From Spirometra erinaceieuropaei (taxonomy: Eukaryota > Platyhelminthes > Cestoda > Diphyllobothriidea > Diphyllobothriidae), in NCBI GenBank assembly GCA_902702965.1, contig CACRXP010000038.1, positions 140,462 through 204,461 of the forward strand: a stretch of DNA of 64,000 nt. The letters run 5' to 3'. Position 1 is the stretch's first letter, and each line of letters begins with the position of its first letter. The position numbers and the translations under genes are program-made. The notes beneath the pieces are model-generated. The model saw only the letters and a list, made by a program, of their open reading frames with translations. It made no database searches and had not been told where the DNA came from. Below, piece after piece: positions 10,815 to 23,402 of this stretch.

Positions 10815-10973
10815 ATGGAGCCGGCGCAAACAACTGCGCCTGTGGGCTCCCTGACCTCGGAGGCATGCATGACGGAATTTAAGAGGATGCTGGAGGAGAA
10901 CTGCGAGAGGATTTCTCAAGAGGAGGCACACCTTGAGGACCTGCTTAACCGATCACGGACCATAGAGAGAGAT
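10815..10973 (+). CDS. Candidate first coding exon, unknown coiled-coil protein
   Basis: Seen: ATG in the context GTCGATGGAG (G at +4), 53 codons open, then GAT/GTAAGTG, a consensus splice donor at 10974. The protein begins MEPAQTTAPVGSLTSEAC and continues as a charged amphipathic helix (EFKRMLEENCERISQEEAHL, EDLLNRSRTIERD) with heptad-like leucines, suggesting a coiled coil. The upstream 160 bases are CpG-rich, as at many animal gene starts. I do not recognise the family; short coiled-coil subunits of Mediator, kinetochore or trafficking complexes would look like this, but no assignment is justified. The next exon was not found; a foldback repeat starts at about 11.4 kb. It could be chance: the open stretch is short. 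Confidence 0.4.
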
Positions 10974-11394
10974 GTAAGTGTTCTTAATTCTGTGGAGATT
11001 GGAATGCTCCCCTTGATACATGCCCCCTCCCACAGCAGCTAAGTTGGTCTAAGTTCTCGTGCGTACGTAAATGTGGCTGATTTGAGAGGCCTTTTTAAAT
11101 GCATATAAACATGTCCGAATTCTGGGTAGAACTCGATGTATTCAGATTTCGGTCAGTGAAAGACGAAGAGATGCACCTCAGTCCTCGTTTTCGACAAGCA
11201 TTTTAAGGATTAGTTGCTGATAAGTTGCAGAGCTCGTCTACAAGTTAAGTCAAATCATTATTTGCGCAAATGCAAGAACAAGTGTTTTTATAGATCGGCA
11301 TGTGGGGTACAAAGTCCCAGTTACGCTGAACCAGCAGTAAAGTGATGGGAGAGGCTCAACTGGAGTTCTAAGTCAAAGTACAGTGAATAACCGA

Positions 11395-12335
11395 TCTCAC
11401 GAAATGTTGGCTGAAATTCTGAAATGCGTTTTCGACTAGGAAGGATTTCTTAGGTAGATTTGTAATACTGATTATCTTACGGCATAATCATATATTACTT
11501 TAGATTCGGCAGTATGTCGACTTTTGAATGCAGTTCTTTTCAGCCTCCTGCAGCAACTGTACTCGGTAAAGAATGACTACTCAAGTAGCATGTATTTTTC
11601 ACGCTGATTTTCGATGGTCTTATAAATTCAAATATTTTTTATAGAAACCGTGAACAAAAACGTGCGTTCCTTTAATCGCTTGATAGAGACTCACGTCATC
11701 TTTACATTTTATACTCGAATAAGGAACATAATTGGGTTTTAAAACGTTTCCGATTATGAGATTTTTAAGATCGTACAATGTCCATTCACACACCATCGTA
11801 CCTGTCAGTTTACCACAGCTCCTCATGAAATATACGACATAGTTCGCATCCACTGCCAAATGTTATGGACTCTATGTGGTATCCTTGTAAAGAAATGAAA
11901 GAATGTATGATTTTCCATACACGGAACGTATGCTTCTTGTTGACTGAAATCTCTAAGCGCCAATGCGAGGGCTCATAAGGCCCCGAATTTTTTGGGAATC
12001 AGTAAACTTTTAAAGCCTCCTTATACTCCTTCAAGTATACAACATAAACAGGACGTGAGTCCCTATCAAATGAGTAAAAGAAGGCGTTTTTTATCCGTTT
12101 TCTTTATGAAATATATTTGAATTTATAAGACCATCGAAAATCAGTGCGCAAAATACATGCTACTTAAGTAGCCATTCTTTACCGAGTACAGTTTCTACAG
12201 GAGGTTGAAAAGAATTGCATTCAAACGTCGACATACTGCAGAGCCTGAAGTATTATAGGATTATGCAGTAAGATAATCAGTATTACAAATCCACCTAAGT
12301 AATCCTTCCTAATCTAAAACGCAGTTACACGAGTA
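11395..12335. repeat. Foldback element copy B (~940 bp)
   Basis: Left arm landmarks are CAGTATGTCGACTTTTGAAT, TGTACTCGGTAAAGAATGAC and AAGTAGCATGTA. The right arm is their inverse (TACATGCTACTTAAGTAGCC, CATTCTTTACCGAGTACAG, GTCGACATACTGCAGAG). Both arms share copy-specific changes. Terminal ~30 bp are eroded. Confidence 0.8.
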
Positions 12336-14479
12336 AGCTTTCTCATATATACCAAATATAGAAGAACATAAAAAAGGCATGAAGTACCATCAAATTATGT
12401 CGGCACCAAAAAAATTCCCCCTTTATTTGAATCGAGAGTTATTGAAATTCAGAATTCGGCAACGACGCAATATACGACCCCATTCAAAATGCAGAGGATA
12501 TGTGATCATGTCTTTGGGGATCGGTGGGAGTAGGGGTTATATGGGTGGGGATAATAGATCGGAAAAAGAGCTGTGAAAAAGGACGAAACTTTGGAAAAAC
12601 GTTCTAATTCCGTAAAACGGCTCAAATAGATCCTTGCATGACCCTGAAAACGACCCGGAAAATTGAATACTAGCGAAATTTTACACCAAAAATCCAAAGG
12701 AAGCTAAAAAAGCGCCTGCACAATATGACGCCAAGTTCAGAGATCAAGGCAGCAAAATAGCCAATAGAAACCGAAGAAAGAATGACTTTGGTGAACCCCA
12801 TAAGATTAAAGTGGGAACGTTGACCCAACGGCATGCCATAATGATGCAGAACTGCGGGACACAGGTGAGCCGTCAAGGTGGCCGGCAAAGGTAAAGTACA
12901 TTTACTTGGTGTCCATACCAACCGACAAATAAGCTGAATAGGATATTTAAGCGAAAATTTGTTTGATTTTGAAAAGGGCAATCAGTGCACCCCAATTAAA
13001 CAACACTACTTTCGTAAGAACCAGTAGACAGTACTAAGTAGTATGCAAAGTTGGGTCGCATATTGCGTCCGTTCCCAGAATTCAGTAGGGTCAGGCCGAA
13101 AAGGCCGTCATTTAAAATTCTTCCCTAGAGGCCATTATCTGCCTGCTGTCTGCGTAGTGGAGCACGGGTCTGAGCGAGCACGTCGGCAAGAATCCGATGA
13201 GGTTAGTAAGTCGTCTACCCGCGGGGGCGCCTAATAGTCGAAGATGGTGGCAGGACGGTAGGTGCTTGGGGCAGGACAATGGGAGCTGAAGGATGGTTAC
13301 CGAAGTGTCGTTTAGCTTGAACTAACGCTACTCAGCCCGGGGAAGTATTCACGTAAACGGTGTCAGAGAAAAGTACAATACAAGCCGGTAAACTTGCCGT
13401 TCTGAATCACCGACAGCTCAACGGTAGCCGTCGAGAGCTGACGGCGAGTAAAAATGCGGCAAAATGACAATCCAGCATGCGATTTATCAGTAAGACAAAC
13501 TGTCAGGGAATACTCGAAGAAGGGAGCCGGGTATTGAAGGAGTCTTTAGTCAGTGACCCCCACTGCAATTCCGAATAATTAGACCAGTCGAGTTATCGGA
13601 TCCAAAACGTGTTGACCGGATGTGGATCATATGACCGACGTCCGTTGCACCGTGAAAAACTGACATCATAGTATGTGCAGGTCGTAATTTAAATGATAGA
13701 GGTTAGGCTATAACAGGCACGTCAAGGAGGTCTGATCTAATCCAAGTCCTTCACTATAGTGCATTTTCCATTTACAAACACGCATTTTACTTCCCATTAG
13801 TTGTCCTTATAGTTAACAAGTATGCACGAACTGGATTAAGACGATTCCTTGCCACACTAGGAGGAAACTTGAACTTGTTGATGCTTCACATCAAACGAAG
13901 CACTGCAGAAGCCATGAGTTTCATAATTTTGACATCAAAGGAGACATGCCTCTGGAGATTGCTTAGAGGCTGAGATATGACCCACCGTTACATTATCGCA
14001 ACACGCTTCAGGTCCCACTCTCAGATCATTATTGCTGTTGGCATTATGACAGTAGTGGTGATTCCCTCATCGGGCTAAATTACCAAAGTTAGGACGGACA
14101 AAGCAATACGCATGTTTACCTATCTCCCAACGACAGCGCTTTAAATTGTCGGAGACTATCCTAGAAGAGAATGTAAGGATTTAATATTCTTTCTAGTCCA
14201 TATTAGTGTAGAATTCCAGTTGAATTCGTCCCATTATTATTATTTACTTGCGAAACGGTCCTTCCTCATCTAAAATAATATGTAACAAGATGTATTTGTC
14301 GAGGGGGGAGAGGACTTTCGCAATACCGTGGCAGACATCTGGACACGCCGATCATTCACCTGGTACACAATAGTTATAAGGGCATGTAAATCCTACTGTA
14401 GTAGAGTCACTTTCAAACTAATATCAGTGGTCTTCTAAGTGGGGTGCAGGGATATTGGCACTTCATATTACAGGCGACC
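12336..14479. other. No recognised feature
   Basis: About 2.1 kb without a supported gene, RNA or recognised repeat. Short open frames lack motifs. Confidence 0.4.
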
Positions 14480-14602
14480 TTGCCGAAATTCCAACAAGGT
14501 TAGGGTTACTCTTAGGATTATGAGAGTTAGGCCAATGTTAGGGTTGGGGTAAAATTTGGGGCACGGTAACATGTGTCCCTCATGGAATTTAACGCAAAGC
14601 CA
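14480..14602. mobile_element. Short inverted-repeat element with TTAGGG-like core (T2)
   Basis: TTGCCGAAATTCCAACAAGG at the left end is a degenerate inverse of CCTCATGGAATTTAACGCAA at the right. The core reads GGTTAGGGTTACTCTTAGG, GAGTTAGG, GTTAGGGTTGGGG. Its ends resemble those of T3 (GCGCTAAATTCCAG). Confidence 0.5.
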
Positions 14603-17600
14603 ATTCTCGTTTCGAACCGTCTCCTGATCCTGACAGGACTGTGAACTTGTCGATATTCCTTTCCGAAGTTAAAAGGTAGTCCCTAAGAGCTAGCACAAAA
14701 CTACTTTCATGGTAGCAAAATCTCTCACGACTGAACTTCACTGAGTGCCGACCCACCGTTGCAAAGGTAGACTTTCAAATGTTAACTAGTCTGGATAGAA
14801 CCATTTTAGTATGAAGAAAATGCAAATAGCTAGAACCAGCTGCCTGTTTCCCATTACCAGTAAAATCTTTTTTTGCAGTGAAATCTGTCAGCAAGCCTAG
14901 GCATTGAAGTGGTCTGACTGCCAACAGGCTAGGTGGATTTAGGACAACTGAAGTGTACGTGGGCTGTATGCTGCAAATGGCTCCGGAATCCTATACTAAT
15001 GAGTCTACAAACTCTTGGTCTTGTACGGTGGCGTGAGCGGCGATCGTTTTTCATAGAAAGTCTAGGATTCAAGAAGTGTTACAACGTGAAAGAAGAGGAG
15101 ATTCTTTGTACTTCGCCCAGCTTTCTCCCAGGCCAGGTGATAGATTTGACCTTCAGTGCAAACGGAATAGCCCGTAATCCGTTCTGCATTTAGGAGATAC
15201 ATCTGGGAGCCTGGTATTCCAGGACTTCACCAAACATTACACTAACTGTCAAACCGGTGCTTAGCGGAAGATCGCCTGGTGGAAACCAAGTCCTTATGCT
15301 CAGGGGCTGATGTCAGCAAATAGATCAGGCGTGGCCATTCCAGTTGCCCTGGATTTTTTCGGTATAACTTAGTGATTAATGATTGCTTGCCAATATTTGG
15401 CCACCCGTGCTGACTTCGATTGTAATCGGGATGCAGAGGTGGACGTCACTTTCATGTGAAGCTACAGTTCGTCGGACACGGGGTCCTACCTTATATGTTT
15501 TATGTCTGTTTCTTCGTGGTGGCAAGTCACAAAACTTTCCGATCATGTGAAGCCATCTAGCGGCTAATGTCGCATTAATTTCAATCGCATTGCGATTAAT
15601 TTATAGATCCCGCCACACATGGGCCATTGCTTATATGAGAAAGCTGTTATTACATTTTTTTGGTCAACATTTGAAATTCTCCACGCCCCCCGTTAGTGAA
15701 GTTTGCCTCCCCTTTTTGAGCGTAAACTACGTCCTTTCAAATGACTTGGCACTTTATTTAAATTAGAGCTAGAAATCCGATTTGTTCGAATGCTGACTAA
15801 CGACTTCTTTGACAAGGGTGGCCATTGTTGCGTACTGTCGATTTCTTCTGTATCCCAAGCGACGCGTTTATGCACCGAAATCCGTTTTTTGGCTTATAAG
15901 CGTCGTTCGAAATACCACAGAACTCACGCATTAAAATAAATCGTCCATGGCGAATGTCTAAGTCTAGGTACAGGCTTTCGCTCAAATCAATGTGATTTAA
16001 TCAAATTATGGCGATTCCGAGAGCGATTTTTGGTGACTTCAGCTCAGCCATTAGTCAGAGGATTTTGAGCTATTGGACGCCCTCTCAGATGAAACAGTTC
16101 ACCTCTAAATAACTACTGGAGGACTTTTCAGTTTAAGGGAGGTAATCAATCGTAGGGGTTTAGTTTTTTATTTCTCGAAAGCATGGCAGCCAATTTCGCC
16201 TTTTTGAAAGTTTAATCTCTCCTTTCCAGGAAGTTAAAATGTGATCTTGGGCATTGTCGCGTTTTTCTCTATTATCCTAGTCGATGCCATTCGGATTGTC
16301 TGCTCGAAGATATCGGTCAGGGACTGAAAAGATTACATCATAAACTGGTCTTTTACACCCCGTTAATCCTCCCATAAGAATGTTTTGAAAAGTCGCCGAG
16401 TGTAAATGTGTGCTCTGTCTATGGTTTTCGTACTTTGGAAAATAACCAGCCCTTTGCCTTGTTCGAAGTATTTTAACAGTCAAAATCAAGTCCTTTAAAG
16501 GCCTGGGATAACATTTTTCAAAAGAATTCCACCCGAGATCATTTTTTACCCATGCTTACTACGGCGAGCTGGTCCTATGTTCAATTTTTAAGAAACGCCC
16601 ATTGGATTTCTTGACCGTCATAGTTGTTCGCGATATGAGTGCAGGACAGTACACTCGCGTCGCCATGCTAACCACTACTGTTGACGACAGGATTATTGTC
16701 GGACAGGGCAACGCCCAAGCGAGCGCTAGGTCGTAATGATTGATTTGCGCGCGGGCTTATAAGCCAGCCGTTGTATTCAACACAAAGTAGCAATAGACAT
16801 TGGGACACAGGTTTCCCAGTATGCATTTTGATATGCCAAAAATTGCCCTTAGGCAAAGTACTATTGGTTTACAGTTACATTGATATAAACGGAATTACAG
16901 TTGTCCATCCAGATTATTCCTAACAGCGGCAAAATTCCTACGGAAGTGTCACGCTTTTATCAAGGTCACAAAATGTTCGCAAAGCTAAGTATATAAACGA
17001 AAGGATATAGTTTAATCCGAAACAGATTCTATTTTTAAACTTTCTAATTTGAGCTCTCAGACAGCAACGCATTTAGATAATATCAGTTCTTAAGGTGCCA
17101 TCATTCGTTCGGCGTGAAAAAAACTTAAAATCACTATTTTCTTATTCTACTCGCTTAAAGCATCGTAGCAAAGTGTAACGATAGGGTGTAGAAACCACAA
17201 GTAGATGGAAACTACAGAAATATACCCTAAAATTCAGTGTGACTGTAAAAATCGGTTTTAATTCCCCACCCCCATCGTTTGAAATTTCCTTCCCTTCCCG
17301 AATAAATGTAAACCTACCAGCTGCGCTTAATTCGAGTCCGTTATTTTTTTGAAAATGGCCTTTTGCTTGTTTTTAATTATCGCCTTCACTTCCTTTGCCA
17401 AATGACAGTTTACGATATAATTCTCGGCAGAAATGTATCTATTTTCTGTGCTGTCTTGCTCCCAGTTCTATATGTCGCCCCGCCCGTAAAATTCCCTATA
17501 CCACCATTCAATGTATGACACAGTCCGCCGGCTACCTCAGATTAGTTTTGGGTCTTACACCCTAGCTCTGCCTAACAAAGTATACCAAAAAATGGCCGTA

Positions 17601-18262
17601 AGTCTTGTAGTTCCTGAACCCTCTGGGCCATATATCTCCTTCATCAGTCAACTGGCCCTATTTCTTTCACTTTTGATTAAGAAGATCCGTCTAAAACCTG
17701 CCAGTGTTCGTCGGCCTGGATCGCAAATCTAAACGATAACTTTGGTTTAGATGGGAGAACTGTTACCACATGGTTCGAAGGACATATCGTCCGATATCGT
17801 CAGTGTTAGGCCTCTTTCATGATGAATCGAACTGTTGAGAGTCTTGATCACCCTTAGATCTTGCTTTGCTCAAGTTACTGGTAACAGATAAATCCTTATA
17901 CTTAACCTTCCCAGACCGAGACAACCGGACACTTTTCCTAGCTTTAGACTCCGTCATTGCATGCGTACTAGTGTTGTTGAACGTCACAGTATAAGTCATC
18001 GTCTGTAGTCTTGAAGGTCAGTCAGAGACCTGCTGGTCCCACATTTATAGACGCAAAGACATCTTCCCGCACGCAGGAATGTAGAACGTACGGGCATGTG
18101 AAATTACAGAATAGATTGTTCATGACTTTTGCTCGAATCAGGGTATTTTACTTGAGTTATATCTAATTCCTAGAGCCATCTAGTTAGTGGGCGATGAATT
18201 CTCTTTGGACGGCTAAACGGTGCTCTAGGAAGAAACCGGTGGGCCTTCCCAATTACTGGTGA
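14603..18262. other. Mostly unrecognised; SINE tail relic at 15311-15372
   Basis: Only the GTGGCCATTCCAG and GTATAACTT segment near 15311-15372 is recognised, matching the tail of the SINE at 7.9-8.1 kb. The remaining 3.5 kb is AT-rich with no supported gene. Confidence 0.4.
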
Positions 18263-18432
18263 CCGTGCGCTAAAATCCAGCGAAGTTAGGGGGCTAAGAT
18301 TAGGGCCAAGATTATGAGGGCTAGTATTAGGGTAAGAATTGGGGTCAGGGGGCCAGGGTTAGTTCCACGGTTGGGGTTAAATTTGGGACACAGGAATAGG
18401 TATCTCCTGGAATTTAGCGCTATTTCATTCGT
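18263..18432. mobile_element. Short inverted-repeat element with TTAGGG-like core (T3)
   Basis: GCGCTAAAATCCAG near the left end is inverted as CTGGAATTTAGCGC at the right (one mismatch). The core contains AAGTTAGGGGG, GATTAGGGC, AGTATTAGGG, CCAGGGTTAG and GGTTGGGGTTA. Confidence 0.6.
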
Positions 18433-18500
18433 TGCTCCTAACTTGCTGTAGGGCACATGGCGGACATCACCGGAAACGACGGTCGTACTGTCGATTCGGA
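18433..18500 (+). repeat. Interspersed repeat R2, 3' end fragment (copy g)
   Basis: CTTGCTGTAGGGCACATGGC, GGACATCACC and GACGGTCGTACTGTCG match the 3' end of the R2 repeat. Confidence 0.6.
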
Positions 18501-18637
18501 GCTACAGTAAATTTCGTCGATTTAGAGACCAATGCAGGGAAGTAAAACCACTAATCTGGAAGTTTCGCATTGGCGACGAGATACGTTGTTGGCCGCACCA
18601 ATACTATTAAAACAAATTCTGTGACGATAGTTGGAAC

Positions 18638-19062
18638 CATGTACAGCAGAATTTATTGGGGCCAATAAATTTCGTGACGGCTTTTCAACTGCAACCCGTC
18701 TCTGCATAACATAGGTAACGAATGAAAGCGCACAGCAGAATGAATTTGTACAGAATGGCAGTGCATAGGAGCAAGGTCACGTGATCAATCTGCAATTGCC
18801 CTGGTAATATCACGCCTCTATTTTCCCCTGACTGTGATTTGTTGTAAACATTTCGTCTCCCCTTTTTCCTTTTTGATGCTTATGTGGACGTCTTATCTGA
18901 TTATTGATTATTTTGAACTTTGACCTTGCTTCTATGCACTGCCATTCTGTACAAATTCATACTGCTGTGCGCTTTCATTCGTTACCTATGTTATGCAGAG
19001 ACGGGTTGCAGTTGAAAAGCCGTCACGAAATGTATTGGCCCCAATAAATTCTGCTGTACATG
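18638..19062. mobile_element. Young inverted-repeat element, 142-bp arms
   Basis: Arms at 18638-18779 and 18921-19062 are inverted and differ at only three positions, by reading them against each other. They begin CATGTACAGCAGAATTTATT and surround a 141-bp AT-rich spacer. Identical short frames (MQRRVAVEKPSRN) appear on both strands only because of the inversion. A 12-bp sequence, GATAGTTGGAAC, lies just left of the element (its last two bases touch the arm) and again about 35-45 bp beyond the right arm. Confidence 0.85.
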
Positions 19063-20299
19063 CTTGTTTTCAATTCATACCGGGGAAAAAATGTTTCAAA
19101 GATAGTTGGAACGACTACAAAAAACCGCGGACGCAAATCCCAACTCAAATGACGCATTCTGCGCTCGGAAAAGGCTTCGATGTTTAAACCGCGTCATTTG
19201 ATAGTCCGGCCCCAGTCATTGTGCTAATGAAATTTGTCAATTCTCTCAAGCTTCTTTGCATGTATGTTGCCTCCTAAATGGGCAGAATTTAAAACGACAT
19301 AAAGATAAGGGTATCATTTCCAGGGCTTAACTCATGGGACCTCACTATCGGGATATCTCCCGAATACTTACAGTGCCAATCAGTTTGAGTGTGCCGGTAC
19401 CAACGAGGTTCTAAATTGTATCCAAGCATTATTGTGTCGTCCTGCTATCTTACAGTTAGTAATTGTCCTTTCATAAAGCATAACTACCAATGGGAACAGC
19501 ACTGAACCAGACCAACCAGCTTCTAAGAAAAATAATAACCAAACTGTCTGCTTACATGGCATTCAGTGTGCCATCACTGTCACTTGAAACAAGTTTCCGA
19601 TTAACTTTAAAATGCATTGTTGATGTTTTATGAACAGCGGACTTTTCACAGCTGAGAACCTTATTAAGAGAGGATCCTGCCTGGTATTTTGCAAGACAGG
19701 CAGTTCTGGCAGTCCGCTTCACGAACTCAGCATGTGGGAGTTAACGACCAGCCTTTGATCCATATCACGAGTTCATTTTTTGTGAAACTTGTGTACCCAA
19801 AAACAGACCTGTTGCACTTTTTGAATGAAACTAACACAAACGCCAGCCAGCGAGCGAGCGGTTTATGCAGCAGGGCATGTGTGCGCATAACCTCTGTGAA
19901 TAAATTAGAGAAGAGCAAACTTGACGAACGCCTTAGGCAAACCCAATTTTCCTGGATCCCAGAACGTCGGCGGCGCAATAGCCTGCGCAAATAGGAGTCT
20001 GGTGATTAATAATCAGAATAGCTGTGCCATGTTTTATTGCTCTATGTAAAGTATAAGTAGACCAGCCACACTTAGCGAAATGCTCTTTTGTCTCTTTAAG
20101 CTGAATTTATATACTATGAAGATAGACAACCTAAATCCAGACTTAAAGAATGCTTCTAAGAGAAGGCCACGATTACGTAGGCCTGTCCTCGATGAAGGTA
20201 GACAGTACTACTAGCAAAATCAGTTGACGGACAGCTGTAGAAGGGCGTCGCTGCCGAAGACACGGGAAACGACGGGCAAAAACTATATATACACATATA
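19063..20299. other. No recognised feature
   Basis: A 101-codon frame at 19689-19994 (+) has no motif and no splice context. Nothing is claimed. Confidence 0.4.
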
Positions 20300-20905
20300 T
20301 GTTGAAAAGAGATGGGTTCTGTGGGACAAGAGGGTTTATTGCGTAAATTTTCGACGCTGGTTCCCCAGATCGTCGTCAGACGCAAGCGGAAAGCAAATGT
20401 GAAAGCGAGAAACAGCTACCGTCAGGAGTGCACGGAAAATCGATACTTGCATGGCGTGTGCGCCGGTCGGAGGCCGCCGTGTGTCAGCCTGAACTGGTTG
20501 GCTCCCTTCTCTTCCAATTCTCCTTCAGGTTTCTGAACACGGCATCCAACTCGATATGCCGGTTGATGCATGATTCATCAGAGTGCACTGTCTCGAGGAA
20601 TTCTCGGCCTTTCTTGAAAGGGCAGACCGAGACAACGCGAGCTTTGTCCAAAGCGAAAGTGTTCCCGGTGTCCAGAGTATGCATGGCTACCTGAGACAGA
20701 TGGTCTCGCCTCTTTACGGCCAACTGTGGTCCATGGATGCGTGTTGAGGCGGATTTTCCAGTCTGGCCACAATAGACGGCAGCATATGCATCACACGGTA
20801 TCTTGTAGACGGTATCTTGGTTAACCCTATCCTTAGGATGTACCATCTGAGAGCGCAAAGTAATCGTAGGTTTGTGCGCCACTCAAATTTGGTGCTTCCT
20901 TAAGT
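20300..20905 (-). mobile_element. Penelope-like element, 5'-truncated (copy P1)
   Basis: Contains the C-terminal GIY-YIG endonuclease frame and, downstream on the minus strand, a 3' segment with a hammerhead-like core (CTGACGA, then a CTGG/CCAG stem, then GAAA) at about 20348-20383. An AATAAA-like site follows at about 20335-20341. The reverse transcriptase part is absent. Confidence 0.75.
20484..20882 (-). pseudogene. GIY-YIG endonuclease domain of a Penelope-like retroelement
   Basis: The 132-residue frame starts VAHKPTITLRSQ (conserved PLE linker) and then PKDRVNQDTVYKIPC. The GIY-YIG core is represented by TVYKIPC, AAVYCGQTGK and STRI, where PLEs usually have VYxGxTGR...TRI. VAMHTLDTGNTFALDKARVV and a late ESCINR segment follow. 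Known role: in PLEs this domain, C-terminal to the reverse transcriptase, nicks DNA for target-primed integration. Here the upstream RT is missing and a stop lies just before VAHKP, so the copy is dead. The expected His after the TRI helix is not in its usual place (STRIHGPQL), consistent with decay or divergence. It is clearly different from the second PLE fragment at 63.5 kb, so at least two PLE subfamilies are present. Confidence 0.8.
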
Positions 20906-21575
20906 GTCTTTCAAATTAATCTTTCCGTCTTGTGAGCCTCGGTACTTTATTTCGATTCGGGCTCCGTAGGAGCCCTGAAATTGTAATTTTGAAGGTAGTG
21001 GTTATCCCAGGGGAAAATTCACCCTTTTCGCACTAAGGCTCCTAAATAGTGTCCGCCTTAACCAAACATTCGGAATATGCGCTCTGCACAAAAACAAATT
21101 GACTATTATTGCAACATTTCGCAGAAATTGGTAGGAGTAAAAAGCTAACGCATCCATTTCTCGCAAAGACGCTGTTGTGAGGTAACCTGCTAGCCTTTCT
21201 TAATGAAAAACCAATTAAGTCGCAGATGTTTTTGCCTAAACGCAGTATAAATTACATGGACGGCTTCCTGTCTAATTCCGGACTTCGCTCTCCCTTTCCC
21301 TTTTATCCTCTGTAAACGGAAACTGACGTGAGTGCAATTGTAAAGATAACCTACTCTGTCTAGCGTCATACTGAATAGATCCTTACTGCAACAGTCATTC
21401 CAAGAATAAAATATAGGTCCTGTTTGAGGAGTTACGGCGTATTTCAAACCGACACAGGGTCAGTGTCCGAACGCAGTTTACTAAACCAGGAAAATTGTTG
21501 TATATTAACAACTTTCTTGTATTAACAACCAGTTGCTTTTTCTGATATTCTTTATTTAAATTTTGGGTCAGGGAT
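20906..21575. other. No recognised feature
   Basis: Nothing supported. Confidence 0.4.
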
Positions 21576-21864
21576 GGTTATGTAGCCCCACCTGAAGCAA
21601 ACAAACCACAACCACCTGTAATACGGAACCGGTGGTAATAGAGGTTTTTGCACGTGGGCCGGGTGACTCACAGGCGGCGAGGTCAAGTAGTTGTATGCAA
21701 AAGAAATGCAGTTGGTAATGCGGGGTTGTACTTTGAATGATTCAGGAATATTTGCGCTCACCCCTAACCCTAACCCTGGCCCTAACCTCTAATCCTAACC
21801 CTTAACTCTAAACTCTAACCCCAACCCCAACAGTACTATGTCCGTCAGGTGGGACTACATAGCC
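21576..21864. mobile_element. Short inverted-repeat element with CCCTAA-like core (T4)
   Basis: GGTTATGTAGCCCCACCTGA at 21576-21595 is inverted at 21845-21864 with 18 of 20 matches. The core at 21757-21835 reads CCCCTAACCCTAACCCTGG, CCCTAACCTCTAATCCTAAC, CTAACCCCAACCCCAAC. CACCTGTAATACGG inside recurs inverted in T6. Confidence 0.75.
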
Positions 21865-23402
21865 ACATCTTACCTGCTATCGAAATCTTCGAGAGCTGTT
21901 GTAAGCCCAACCCAAAATATATGCCTTAGAAGTCCTACCAAACACTCAGTTGATCCCACTAGCTCGTTTCTCAGTTCGAAACTGCGTGCCTTTTGTCTTC
22001 TCCATCTCCTACTTTCTTCTATGAATGACTACATCTCGCGTCTATGTAGCTAATGTTTATAATATGGAAGGCAAATTCCTACATTAAAATCAAGGTCAGG
22101 TCTGACATATTCTGTCATACCGACTCAGCATCGCCTAATTTACACATGGTTATACTAAGGTATAAAGTGGCGTGTGCAGTTATAGATGATACAACTCGCT
22201 CCAAATTTCTTGATATGCCTACGTTTTTCGGACGAATGTGGCATAAAACTGCTTGCAAAAACGTGTGGCCTCTAGGTCGGACTGTTTTATTCTTTCAGCT
22301 AAATGAATGTTTCGAAGCATGGAAAGTGTTGCATCGTGCTCACCTAAGACTGAAGTTTTTTCGCGAAAATCTTGCTGCTCTGTAAGCCTTTTAATTGCGA
22401 ATAAAAGCAAAAACAATTCTCATAAGGTCCTAGATCTCGATAATGCACGCTACTTCTAGGCCACCAAGCTCATTATAAGCGGGCGTATTTAGATAATGCT
22501 AACTTGTGCCCCAGACATAACTGCAGTATCATTATTCAAAGTACGTGTCCGAATTACTAGAAGTTTGTGTTGAAATATTTGCATCTACGTCAAATAAATT
22601 AACATGAAATCGGAATATAATTTCCGTCCCCTTGTGAACGCCATTTTCCTCGTTACCAAGCTCTCCGCAAACGCGAGAATCTTCTGCAATCCAATTTTTT
22701 CGTTTCCAGAGCTGAAATTATATGTAGCCTCGTGATGGAAAAGTCGGCCTAGAATTCTCTTAGTACGCCACCTATTATAAAGCTGTTCACAGTAGCAACC
22801 AGTGCCCTCTAGGACAGAGAGGAAACTTACATATACTTATACATTAAAAATACAGATTACTCAATAGAAACATCAGGTAACCTACTTACGTTAACTGATC
22901 TACTGTAAGCGACTTTGTGATAGGTCGCGTCAACCACCAAGGTCGGATCAGGCGGAGTGAAATTTGTGTGAACTAATCCATGTAAAATAAGTACACAGTC
23001 CCAGCTGATTTGCTAACTTCAGCATAACGGGCTTAGCCTTGTTAGCTTCCATGTGGTCCGAATGCCAGCAGCTTGAGATTTTGGATTCTTAGAGGGCAAA
23101 CTGTTTTCTGGAAACCCGTAGTAGAGACGAAGGTTGTATAGGTCTATCAGAGTTCAACGAAAAATTCCAAAAACTCTGGCAACAATATTAAACACTAAAA
23201 GTGGCCAAGCGGAATGTATTACAGTCCGTCTCTGTCAAGGGATCAGTCAGTAAGGCTTTGAGACGTTTAGGGTTTCCAGTGTTTTGGTGGAAACAGATCT
23301 ACCACGTTACTGTTTTGGGAGTGTTTAGAAATTTTTCCGAAAATTGTGACTTTCTTATGAATAATAGAAGCGAAGAGACGAGTCCCAGGAAGTAGTCTTG
23401 AA
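21865..23402. other. No recognised feature
   Basis: A 110-codon frame at 22053-22385 (+) has no recognisable motif; treated as chance. AT-rich. Confidence 0.35.

Noticed and set aside
18522..19187. Two frames on opposite strands beginning with the same MQRRVAVEKPSRN peptide
   Set aside because: Explained by the 142-bp inverted repeat, not by duplicated genes.
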